Shown here: piece by piece, positions 1-6,759 of the stretch
Layout: each line of letters begins with the position of its first letter
How positions within the stretch are numbered: position 1 is the first letter of the stretch
Origin: an uncultured Bacteroidota bacterium
GTDB taxonomy: Bacteria; Bacteroidota; Bacteroidia; Chitinophagales; S012-47
Length of the DNA: 18,737 nucleotides
Direction: 5' to 3'
Assembly (NCBI GenBank): GCA_913062655.1
Contig: CAJXXO010000018.1
Span: 1 to 18,737, forward strand
The notes under the pieces: model-generated
Told to the model about the DNA's origin: nothing
Databases searched by the model: none
Seen by the model: only the letters and a program-made list of their open reading frames with translations
Position numbers and translations under genes: made by a program

Positions 1-1
1 T

Positions 2-3000
2 TTAGGATGTTCTTCGTCAGATCAAGTAGAAATCTTTGTAGATACAATCCCTACCGTTACGCTGGATGGCTTATCTGCTACCTATTGTATCAATGATGAA
101 TGTGATACTTTGATGGGTATGCCCGCAGGTGGTGTCTATGCAGGTAATGGTGTTGTCGTCCTGGATCCAGGAGCCGGTGGCGGTGGCGGACCGACATGTA
201 CTCCGGCACCTGCACCTTTGACTACTACATTCAGTAGTAATAATCAGTTTGCTGGTAACATGTTTGACATTACTGCAGGAGCTGACGATATCAACATCAC
301 CGGATGGGATTGGAACCTTACAGGAGGTGTGTCCACTGTTGAAGTGTATTATAAGGCAGGTACTTATCAAGGATTTGAGACCAACGCTGGTGCCTGGACA
401 TTACTAGGAACCGCATCGGTTACACCAGCAGGTACTAATAATCCTACCAATGTGCCTATTGGTGGATTAACGATCCCTGCTGGCCAGACCTATGGTATTT
501 ACTTTAACCTAGCTACTTACCCATCAGGTACGGTAAGGTACACCAATGGAAATATCACGGTTAGTAATGGTGATTTAACCATCAATGCTGGTGTAGGTAG
601 AGGTAACCCCGCATTCTCAGGTAGTGTGTTTAGTCCGCGTCACTGGAATGGTAGCGTATACTACGAGGTATGCCAGGGTAATGCTGTACCTGACTTCCCA
701 GTTACAGTAACCCAGTGTTTGGATGAATACAATGAGACAGAGTCTAATCAGAATCCGTCTTTGAATATGAATTTCACATTCACTGGTGCTCCGGCTCCTA
801 CCGCTGACGGTGAACTAATTATTACTGCTTTAGGTGACCTTGGCTTTAGTTCTGAGTTCTACACCATATTTGATGAGAATGGTAATAATATTGGTCAAGC
901 CGGTCCTTATGGTTCAGACTGTCAAACAGGTAGTACCACTATAGCTGTTACACAAGCTCAATTAAGTAATTGGGCTGCTGATGGTGTCATTTCCTTCCAG
1001 GCGGTAGGTACCTCTGCTGTACAGTTCTTCTGTTCTGGCGACTTCTTTGATATGAACCTGGTGTATTGTGCGGGCGCTACACAAACTCTTGACTTTGAGT
1101 GTGACAATCAGGTGTTTGACGATACTGGATTACCAGTGCCTGTTCCACCTAGCGGTACAGGAGGTTTTGGTTCAGCTCCAACGGTACGTACAATTAACGT
1201 GTCGGGTGTTGGAGGTACTATAGGCCAAACAATCGGTACCGATGTTCAATTGGAAGGTGTTACACTGGATATTGATCACACGTGGAATAGTGACTTGGAA
1301 GTATTCTTAACGGCTCCAAATGGTTCTACAATTGAGCTTTGGACAGATGTAGGAGGAACCGGAGATGGATTTGATGTTGTAATATCCGACAACGCAACAC
1401 AAAGTATTGTGGGTCAATTTGGAAGTCCAATTACGGGTACTTATACAGCGGAAGGTGGCCAATTGAATCAGATATTGGCTGGTAGTCCTGTTGATGGAAA
1501 TTGGACTTTGGAGGTCTTCGATGATGCTGGTGGTGATAGTGGACAGCTGAATGAGTTCAGCCTTGACTTCCTGGCATGCGTGCCTGCTGAAAAGTTGACC
1601 TTATTCTGTCCTGACTCTGCAGGTGTTGGTGTACATGACATTACTTATACCTGGGAAGGCGATAATGGTTGTGTCAATACTGATACCGTTACGGTAGAAG
1701 TATTTGATATACCAGACGTAGTAGCCGAAGCGGATACCATGGTATGTCGCTATGAAGATGTAAATCTGAGTGCAGTGGCTTCTGGAACTGTGTCACCTTA
1801 CTCTTACAATTGGTTCCCTCAGCTTGACTTTAAGTTTACTAGTGCAAGTGGAGATTCCGTAGTGGCTACACCCGACAGCACGACACAATTCACCGTGGTT
1901 GCCACTGATGCTAATGGTTGTAGCAACTTTGATACCGTTGATGTAATCATCAATCAGTTGCCTGATATCACATTGAATATTTATGCAGGTTCTGATTCTA
2001 CTTGTTACAATGAGACGGTATGCATCAATGCTAATGTTGCTACCTACGAGGAGGGTGCTTTATTGCCCGAGCTGATGTACTTTAAGTTCGATCAGTCAGG
2101 GTCTAATCAGGTGCCTAATGAGGCGTCTAGTCCTGTAGGTAATAATCCAGCTAATATTTTAGGTGCATTCAACCAGACTGGTACAGGTATGGCTGGTAGC
2201 ATGTTGCAGTATCCTAACCCAGGTGGTGCTAACTCTGCCTTTGAATATGTGAACACCAACTGGACAACCAATATGCCGAGCGAGTGGACTATTGGATTCT
2301 GGATGGAGAATGCTCCGAACAACTTTAACGAGTGGACATTGTTTGGTGATGCCGATGCACAAATCGTAGCTACTTTAAGCTCACCTGGTGGGTTTGGTAC
2401 CAACAGAGAGGTTGATCTCCGGATCGCTGGTGTCGGATCTGTGACATTGAGTGGCTTTGGTTTCGGTGCTAACTATTTCCACTTTGTATACAGTGCTACG
2501 GACGGAACCGTTAAGGGATACCTGAATGGTAATCTTGAGACCACTGTCAATATTATATCACCAGTACCATTAACTGGTCCTGGTCCATTTAAGATTGGTG
2601 GTGCTGGTAACTTAGACGGTATGGCTGCTGGTCTGAAGCTTGATGAATTCAGGATGTACGACCACGCTTTGACAGAGCAGCAGGTGCTGTTGACTTACAA
2701 CTATACACAGTTGTCTAATGAGCCAACGGGTCTGACCTATAATTGGGATCCAAACGGCAATACCATTAACTACACGGGTCAATATGGAGATAGCATCTGC
2801 ATTACTCCTACCAATTCTGGTTATGTAGTGCTTGAGGTGATTGATTCATTTGGCTGTATCGGTTATGACTCTATCTACATAGATGTGAATCCAGAAATCG
2901 TTGTGGATGCTGGTATTGACATTGATCTGTGTCAAGGATCTACGGCTGTTCTCGGTGGTGCTCCTACTGCAGTAGGTGGTACTGGTAACCTGACCTATTC

Positions 3001-5281
3001 TTGGGCACCTGCTGAGCGTTTAGATGATCCTACTTTGGCTAATCCTACTACCAATACTATTGTATCTACCGTTTACACAGTAGAAGTAACTGATGAGTTT
3101 GGTTGTGTGGTAAGTGATAGCGTTGAGGTGATTAGTCGTGAGCGTCCATTGGCGGATGCTGGTGATGATCTCACTATATGCCAGACTGACTCAATCATGA
3201 TAGGCGGATTGCCAGCGGCTACACAGGGTTCTGGTCCTTATACGTATGACTGGTCTCCAGTTGATGGATTAAGTGATCCTTCTGCAGCTAACCCAATGGC
3301 TAGTCCTGACACTACTACTATATACACACTAACAGTTACGGATGTATATGGATGCGTTGATGATAGTGTTATGAGATTAGAGGTATATCCTCTGCCTCCT
3401 GTAACTATCGATCCTGTTGCTGACCTGTGCTTGAATGATGCACCAATCACTTTGACAGCCGCATCCATGGGTGGTACATGGAGTGGTCCTGGTATCGTAG
3501 ATGCTACAACTGGTTTGTTTGATCCATCTGTAGCAGGTGCAGGCACACACACGGTTCAATATGAAAACACTAGTTTCTTTGGCTGTGTAGACTCGGCTAC
3601 TTACGATGTAGTAGTTAATGATTTGCCAACTGTGGATATTACATCGCCAACTGGTTTCTGCTATGACCAAGGACCAACTGTTCTTACAGCAAACGTTGTA
3701 GGTGGTACCTGGAGTGGAAATGGTATTGTCGATGCTGCTGCTGGCATATTTGATCCAGCCGTAGCTGGATTGGGTAGCCATATGATCGTGCTTGAATTCA
3801 CTGATTTGAATGGTTGTACGAATACTGACTCTGCCTTATTTGTGGTAGAATTAGCACCAGATGCATCTATCGACCGTGTACCGGAGTTGTGCAGCAGTGA
3901 TCCTGCTATTACCTTGACGGCAGCTACTGCAGGTGGTACTTGGAGTGGACCAGGTATTACTGACCCGGCTGCAGGTACCTTTAATCCTGGTGTAGCAGGT
4001 CCTGGTGTCCATACGGTATTCTATAGTGTAACCGGTCCTAACGGATGTGTAGCTACTGATAGTGTTGATATCACTGTAGATGGTCTGACCAACTTTGGCA
4101 TTAATGCTGCTGGTCCATTCTGTGAGGAAGCTAGCTCAGTTATACTTACAGCTACGGTAGCAGGCGGTTACTGGAGCGGACCTGGTGTTGTGAATCCATT
4201 GATTGGTGAATTCAACCCAACTGTAGCGGGTGCTGGTATACATACTGTAGTATACACTATCACCAATGCAGACGGTTGTATCAGCATCGACTCTACACAA
4301 ATCGTAGTCAATGCAACGCCAGATGCTACTATAAGCGCTGCTGGACCATTCTGTGCTAACGATGTGCCAGCCACATTGAGCGCAGCTACTGCTGGCGGTT
4401 CCTGGAGTGGACCTGGTATTACCAATGCTAGTGCAGGTACGTTTGATCCTGCTGTAGCTGGACCTGGTACACATACCATCACGTATGAGGTGACGGATGC
4501 AAACGGCTGCTTCGGTAGTGCCAGCACTGTTATCAAGGTGAATGAGTTGCCAGTTATATCCGGTACAGTTACTGATGTAATTTGTCCTGGTGATGCTAAC
4601 GGTAAGATTGATGTTGCGGTAGAAGGTGGCGCTCCTCCATACGATTTTGCATGGAGCAATGGTGCCAACACGCTCGATATCGATGAGATTGCTGCTGGCT
4701 CTTACACCTTGACGGTTACTGATGCTAAAGGTTGTACTGAGACAGCGACATTCACTGTAGGTACACAGAGCACCGCGGTGACCATCAATGGTACAGTAAC
4801 TAACGCTACTGCACCAGTATACGACAATGGTGCTATTGACATCACCGTGTCGGGTGGTACTGCACCATACTTCTTTGAATGGTCTAACGGTGAGATTACT
4901 GAGGACATCTCCGGCTTGCGTCCAGACAGTTTCCGTGTAACGGTAACAGACGCTCTAGGTTGTTCTTATGACCAGGTATTCGAAGTACAAGCTGACTTTG
5001 GTCTGACAGTTGACCTTAATGACCTGTCTCGCAACATTGAGTTGTATCCTAACCCAACTAGTGATGTTATCAATGTTAACATTGAGATGAATGGCTTGAC
5101 TGAGAATCTGGAGTTGACCGTATTCGATGTGTTGGGTCGCAAGGTGTACGAGCGTGCTGATGTGATTAGCAACGTGTACAACCACGCTATCGATATGACC
5201 AATATGGCCAGCGGCCAGTACATGATCCGCTTTAAGGTGGGTGATGAGTTCGTAACCAAGAAGTTCGTACTTACCAAGTAA
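2..5281 (+). CDS. Giant multidomain T9SS-secreted adhesin, 5'-partial
   Basis: The reading frame is open from base 2, so the true start and signal peptide lie outside the window; the first ATG at 110 is internal. The product is a cell-surface or secreted protein exported through the outer membrane by T9SS. Modules in order are: a partial 77-residue-type repeat (about 56-170), a beta-sandwich module (about 190-690), a second one (about 700-1070), a P/Homo-B domain (about 1180-1578), Ig/PKD-like modules with NGC motifs (about 1580-2060), a LamG/concanavalin-like module (about 2070-2705), two PKD-like repeats, five 77-residue repeats, two SprB-like repeats and a type A sorting domain. Lysine and arginine are scarce while Gly, Thr, Val and Asp are abundant, as is usual for such stalk proteins. 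Adhesion or gliding is inferred from the family; no catalytic domain is visible here. The gene is followed by an intrinsic terminator. Confidence 0.9.
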   Translation, partial: LGCSSSDQVEIFVDTIPTVTLDGLSATYCINDECDTLMGMPAGGVYAGNGVVVLDPGAGGGGGPTCTPAPAPLTTTFSSNNQFAGNMFDITAGADDINITGWDWNLTGGVSTVEVYYKAGTYQGFETNAGAWTLLGTASVTPAGTNNPTNVPIGGLTIPAGQTYGIYFNLATYPSGTVRYTNGNITVSNGDLTINAGVGRGNPAFSGSVFSPRHWNGSVYYEVCQGNAVPDFPVTVTQCLDEYNETESNQNPSLNMNFTFTGAPAPTADGELIITALGDLGFSSEFYTIFDENGNNIGQAGPYGSDCQTGSTTIAVTQAQLSNWAADGVISFQAVGTSAVQFFCSGDFFDMNLVYCAGATQTLDFECDNQVFDDTGLPVPVPPSGTGGFGSAPTVRTINVSGVGGTIGQTIGTDVQLEGVTLDIDHTWNSDLEVFLTAPNGSTIELWTDVGGTGDGFDVVISDNATQSIVGQFGSPITGTYTAEGGQLNQILAGSPVDGNWTLEVFDDAGGDSGQLNEFSLDFLACVPAEKLTLFCPDSAGVGVHDITYTWEGDNGCVNTDTVTVEVFDIPDVVAEADTMVCRYEDVNLSAVASGTVSPYSYNWFPQLDFKFTSASGDSVVATPDSTTQFTVVATDANGCSNFDTVDVIINQLPDITLNIYAGSDSTCYNETVCINANVATYEEGALLPELMYFKFDQSGSNQVPNEASSPVGNNPANILGAFNQTGTGMAGSMLQYPNPGGANSAFEYVNTNWTTNMPSEWTIGFWMENAPNNFNEWTLFGDADAQIVATLSSPGGFGTNREVDLRIAGVGSVTLSGFGFGANYFHFVYSATDGTVKGYLNGNLETTVNIISPVPLTGPGPFKIGGAGNLDGMAAGLKLDEFRMYDHALTEQQVLLTYNYTQLSNEPTGLTYNWDPNGNTINYTGQYGDSICITPTNSGYVVLEVIDSFGCIGYDSIYIDVNPEIVVDAGIDIDLCQGSTAVLGGAPTAVGGTGNLTYSWAPAERLDDPTLANPTTNTIVSTVYTVEVTDEFGCVVSDSVEVISRERPLADAGDDLTICQTDSIMIGGLPAATQGSGPYTYDWSPVDGLSDPSAANPMASPDTTTIYTLTVTDVYGCVDDSVMRLEVYPLPPVTIDPVADLCLNDAPITLTAASMGGTWSGPGIVDATTGLFDPSVAGAGTHTVQYENTSFFGCVDSATYDVVVNDLPTVDITSPTGFCYDQGPTVLTANVVGGTWSGNGIVDAAAGIFDPAVAGLGSHMIVLEFTDLNGCTNTDSALFVVELAPDASIDRVPELCSSDPAITLTAATAGGTWSGPGITDPAAGTFNPGVAGPGVHTVFYSVTGPNGCVATDSVDITVDGLTNFGINAAGPFCEEASSVILTATVAGGYWSGPGVVNPLIGEFNPTVAGAGIHTVVYTITNADGCISIDSTQIVVNATPDATISAAGPFCANDVPATLSAATAGGSWSGPGITNASAGTFDPAVAGPGTHTITYEVTDANGCFGSASTVIKVNELPVISGTVTDVICPGDANGKIDVAVEGGAPPYDFAWSNGANTLDIDEIAAGSYTLTVTDAKGCTETATFTVGTQSTAVTINGTVTNATAPVYDNGAIDITVSGGTAPYFFEWSNGEITEDISGLRPDSFRVTVTDALGCSYDQVFEVQADFGLTVDLNDLSRNIELYPNPTSDVINVNIEMNGLTENLELTVFDVLGRKVYERADVISNVYNHAIDMTNMASGQYMIRFKVGDEFVTKKFVLTK
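1180..1578 (+). other. Proprotein-convertase P (Homo B) domain within the adhesin
   Basis: This stretch encodes a segment that runs from TVRTINVSG through DHTWNSDLEVFLTAPNGS and DGNWTLEVFDDAGGDSGQL to FSLDF. That order (an HTW-NSDLE core, a LxxPxG turn, then GxWTLxVxDxxxxDxGxLxxFxL) is the hallmark of P domains, which normally follow subtilisin or metalloprotease catalytic domains and fold as jelly-roll sandwiches. No protease domain lies in the visible part of this protein; one could lie upstream, outside the window. Confidence 0.85.
2070..2705 (+). other. LamG/concanavalin-like module within the adhesin
   Basis: The encoded segment begins with LMYFKFDQSG, continues with WTIGFWMENAP and an FHFVYSATDGTVKGYLNG core, and ends with KLDEFRMYDHALTEQQV. 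This is the usual strand order of Bacteroidota LamG-like jelly rolls, in which the final LDEFRxYxxALTxxQV motif is characteristic. The ligand is unknown; such modules commonly bind glycans or proteins. Confidence 0.8.
2893..3391 (+). repeat. Two PKD-like repeats of 83 residues in the adhesin
   Basis: Two consecutive modules share the pattern DAGxDxxxCQ, then GG(A/L)P, YxWxP, LxDPxxANP, TxYTxxVTDxxGC. Their core tryptophan codons are at 3002 and 3251, exactly 249 bp (83 residues) apart. They are typical of PKD-like stalk domains in Bacteroidota surface proteins. Outer limits are approximate. Confidence 0.75.
3401..4555 (+). repeat. Five tandem 77-residue GGxWSGxGI repeats
   Basis: Five in-frame copies have core tryptophan codons (in GGTWSGPGI and variants) at 3479, 3710, 3941, 4172 and 4403. 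Their first cysteine codons are at 3428, 3659, 3890, 4121 and 4352. Every step is exactly 231 bp, so no indel separates the copies. Each copy runs C-x16-W, then a GxFxPxVAGxGxH motif, then a (N/D/F)GC motif near its end, giving one cysteine pair per module. The DNA of the copies has diverged at many third positions, so the register is kept at protein level. The outer limits are a choice of phase. Confidence 0.9.
4556..5000 (+). repeat. Two SprB-type repeats in the adhesin
   Basis: Two modules carry the SprB repeat pattern of (I/V)xGTVT, NGxIDxxVxGGxxPYxFxWSNG, a short I/L turn and YTLTVTDAxGC. Their tryptophan codons are at 4652 and 4880, 228 bp (76 residues) apart. The first copy has the usual CPGDANG start; the second lacks that cysteine (it reads ATAPVYDNG). 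SprB repeats are known from flavobacterial gliding adhesins. Confidence 0.85.
5033..5278 (+). other. T9SS type A C-terminal sorting domain
   Basis: The last 82 residues start with NIELYPNPTSDVINV, continue with LTVFDVLGRKVYE and NMASGQYMIRF, and end with FVTKKFVLTK. This is the canonical Por/T9SS type A sorting signal: a YPNP motif, a (D/N)xxGRxV turn, a SGxYxxxF strand and a final KKxxLxK strand. In this family it directs outer-membrane translocation and is usually cleaved by the PorU sortase. Confidence 0.95.
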
Positions 5282-5302
5282 GAACAGCTTCTCAGCATAA
5301 AG

Positions 5303-5335
5303 AAAGGGCGAATCAAACGATTCGCCCTTTTTTAT
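5303..5335 (+). terminator. Intrinsic terminator of the adhesin gene
   Basis: A perfect 12-bp stem (5303-5314 with 5319-5330) closes a 4-nt AAAC loop and runs into a T-rich tract. It begins 22 nt after the adhesin stop codon. Confidence 0.9.
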
Positions 5336-5525
5336 TTAGCTATGGGTATGTCTCGGATGAGCATCTGGTTTGTGAAATGTATACTTACTATTTCAGGGGT
5401 GCAAAGGGTGATACTATTTACAAAAGAGATTGTGGATGTACCTCTGTAAGCCTTCCGTGTTCCCATTATTTGCTGAGCTGACAGTGTGTACAGAAATGAT
5501 CTGTCTACCGAAAGCCGGTAGGTAT

Positions 5526-5560
5526 AAAAAAAGCAGGCCTATCCGACCTGCTTTTTTTTT
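5526..5560 (-). terminator. Intrinsic terminator of the PfkB kinase gene (bidirectional)
   Basis: Arms 5526-5537 and 5547-5558 pair around a 9-nt loop, with a GCAGG/CCTGC core flanked by A on the left and T on the right. The structure therefore can terminate in both directions. It lies 13 nt past the stop of the minus-strand kinase gene. The 291-bp gap between the adhesin and the kinase otherwise holds a small CTACCG/CGGTAG hairpin at 5505-5521 and no convincing gene. Confidence 0.85.
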
Positions 5561-5572
5561 AAATAGAACATT

Positions 5573-6502
5573 TTAATCCTCTACCAGGTCAATATCAAAT
5601 TGAACCAGGTTAACAAAGTCTTTGATTCGTTCATTGATTTCAGCACGCTGCAACTCGATCAATTTATTTGGACCAAATTTCTCAACACAGAAGGAGGCCA
5701 TCGCTGAACCATAGATGATAGCATTCTTCATGTTATCAAATGACAAATTCTGTGTTCTGGCGAGATAACCTACAAATCCACCTGCGAATGTATCTCCGGC
5801 ACCAGTGGGATCAAATACATCTTCCAAGGGTAATGCCGGGGCAAAGAATACGTGATGGTCGTGGAAGAGCAATGCACCGTGTTCCCCCTTTTTGATGATG
5901 AGCGTTTTAGGACCCATATTGAAGATCTTATTAGCCGCCTTGATGAGCGAATATTCTCCTGATAATTGACGGGCTTCTTCATCATTGATAGTAAGCACAT
6001 CAATATATTGCAGGACGTCCATCAAGGCTTCCCATTGGGTATCCATCCAGAAGTTCATGGTATCCATGACCACCAGCTTCTTCGAATTGTCCATTTGCTC
6101 TAATACCTTCTTCTGTATCTGCGGGGTTAGGTTGCCCAGCATCACGATATCAGCATCCTTGGCATGGTTGGGTACCACAGGATTAAAATCAGCCAGGACA
6201 TTTAGCTCTGTGGCCAAGGTATCCCTTGTATTCATGTCCATGTGGTATCGACCTGACCAGAAAAAGGAGTCTTGGTTTTCCTTTCGTTCTAGTCCCGCTG
6301 TGTTAATGCCGCGTGTTTCGAGCATATTGACATAGTCTTGATCGAAGTCTCGCCCAATGACAGAAACAAGGTGGATATTCTTAGAAAAGAATGAGGCGGC
6401 CAGGCTGATATAGTTAGCCGCTCCGCCTTCAATGCGCTCGACTTTGCCGAATGGTGTCTCAATTGCATCGAAGGCTACTGTACCTATTACTAAAAGCTTC
6501 AT
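5573..6502 (-). CDS. PfkB-family (ribokinase-like) sugar kinase
   Basis: The 309-residue product phosphorylates a sugar or nucleoside hydroxyl with ATP in the cytoplasm; the exact substrate cannot be read from the sequence. The N-terminal GGAANYISLAASFF segment (residues 26-39) matches the substrate-side glycine motif. NDEEARQLSGE (173-183) is the mid-domain motif, and DPTGAGDTFAGG (231-242) is the C-terminal PfkB signature with the catalytic Asp237 and the GAGD anion hole. Length fits the family. I chose the ATG at 6502 over an in-frame ATG at 6538, because MKLLVIGTVAFD is the natural N-terminal strand and a candidate promoter box at 6527-6534 lies between the two. The gene is alone on its strand, between a terminator and a divergent tRNA. 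Confidence 0.88.
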   Translation of the reverse strand: MKLLVIGTVAFDAIETPFGKVERIEGGAANYISLAASFFSKNIHLVSVIGRDFDQDYVNMLETRGINTAGLERKENQDSFFWSGRYHMDMNTRDTLATELNVLADFNPVVPNHAKDADIVMLGNLTPQIQKKVLEQMDNSKKLVVMDTMNFWMDTQWEALMDVLQYIDVLTINDEEARQLSGEYSLIKAANKIFNMGPKTLIIKKGEHGALLFHDHHVFFAPALPLEDVFDPTGAGDTFAGGFVGYLARTQNLSFDNMKNAIIYGSAMASFCVEKFGPNKLIELQRAEINERIKDFVNLVQFDIDLVED

Positions 6503-6526
6503 AAATCGTCTGTTATAATTTCCGTG

Positions 6527-6534
6527 CAAATATT
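6527..6534 (-). promoter_or_regulatory. Candidate -7 box of the PfkB kinase gene
   Basis: On the minus strand the sequence is AATATTTG, one mismatch from the Bacteroidota -7 consensus TAnnTTTG, 24 nt upstream of the chosen start. I see no clear -33 box. It overlaps the -33 side of the divergent tRNA promoter. Confidence 0.4.
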
Positions 6535-6563
6535 GCATTATTTAGAGCATACTCCTAAATTTG
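6533..6563 (+). promoter_or_regulatory. Bacteroidota-type promoter of tRNA-Asn
   Basis: A TTG at 6533-6535 is followed after 20 nt by TAAATTTG at 6556-6563, an exact match to TAnnTTTG. The spacing suits the primary Bacteroidota sigma factor, and the box ends 15 nt before the tRNA. Confidence 0.7.
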
Positions 6564-6578
6564 TACTCGCTTTTTGAT

Positions 6579-6652
6579 TCCTCCATAGCTCAGTTGGTTA
6601 GAGCGGCTGACTGTTAATCAGTAGGTCCCTGGTTCGAGTCCAGGTGGGGGAG
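6579..6652 (+). tRNA. tRNA-Asn (anticodon GTT)
   Basis: The full cloverleaf can be folded by hand. The acceptor stem is 6579-6585 with 6645-6651 (one T-G pair). The D arm is GCTC/GAGC at 6588-6604. The anticodon arm is 6606-6622 with loop CTGTTAA and anticodon GTT at 6613-6615. The variable loop is AGGTC, and the T arm is CCTGG/CCAGG at 6628-6644 with loop TTCGAGT. The discriminator is G6652, as expected for tRNA-Asn, and the CCA end is not encoded. It is a single tRNA with its own promoter and terminator. Confidence 0.97.
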
Positions 6653-6655
6653 CAG

Positions 6656-6684
6656 ACCCCAGGCGTTTTGCCTGGGGTTTTTTT
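6656..6684 (+). terminator. Intrinsic terminator of tRNA-Asn
   Basis: ACCCCAGGC (6656-6664) pairs with GCCTGGGGT (6670-6678) around a 5-nt loop and is followed by a T tract to 6684. It starts 3 nt after the tRNA body. Confidence 0.92.
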
Positions 6685-6700
6685 ATGCCAGATGTGAAAT

Positions 6701-6738
6701 AAAAAAAAGGCGGCCTCTTCATCGGAGACCGCCTTTTT
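6701..6738 (-). terminator. Intrinsic terminator of the small secreted protein gene
   Basis: AAAAAGGCGG (6704-6713) pairs with CCGCCTTTTT (6729-6738), and the stem extends inward by CTC/GAG. Read on the minus strand it ends in a run of T. It lies 21 nt beyond the stop codon at 6760 and stands back to back with the tRNA terminator. Confidence 0.85.
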
Positions 6739-6759
6739 GTCCTTTTAGGGAAAGAGCGT

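Noticed and set aside
110..112. ATG at 110 as the start of the giant adhesin
   Set aside because: The frame is open from base 2 with sensible repeat-like protein before it, and no signal peptide follows this ATG, so it is internal.
3401..4555. 231-bp repeat array as a CRISPR or DNA-level satellite
   Set aside because: The period is a multiple of three, it is in frame with a coding domain, and copies differ mostly at silent positions; there are no short identical repeats with unique spacers.
4136..4671. Minus-strand ORFs of 100-170 codons across the adhesin repeats
   Set aside because: They are shadows of the repeated plus-strand coding sequence and appear at each repeat for that reason.
5342..5449. 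35-codon plus-strand ORF after the adhesin terminator
   Set aside because: It has no recognisable motif, promoter or ribosome site, and its length is expected by chance.
6503..6538. Upstream ATG at 6538 for the PfkB kinase
   Set aside because: It would add a 12-residue basic extension not typical of the family, and it lies upstream of the likely promoter box at 6527-6534.
6656..6738. Two adjacent hairpins after the tRNA as an attachment site or integration scar
   Set aside because: Each is explained as a terminator for a flanking gene, and no repeat of the tRNA 3' end or integrase gene is present.
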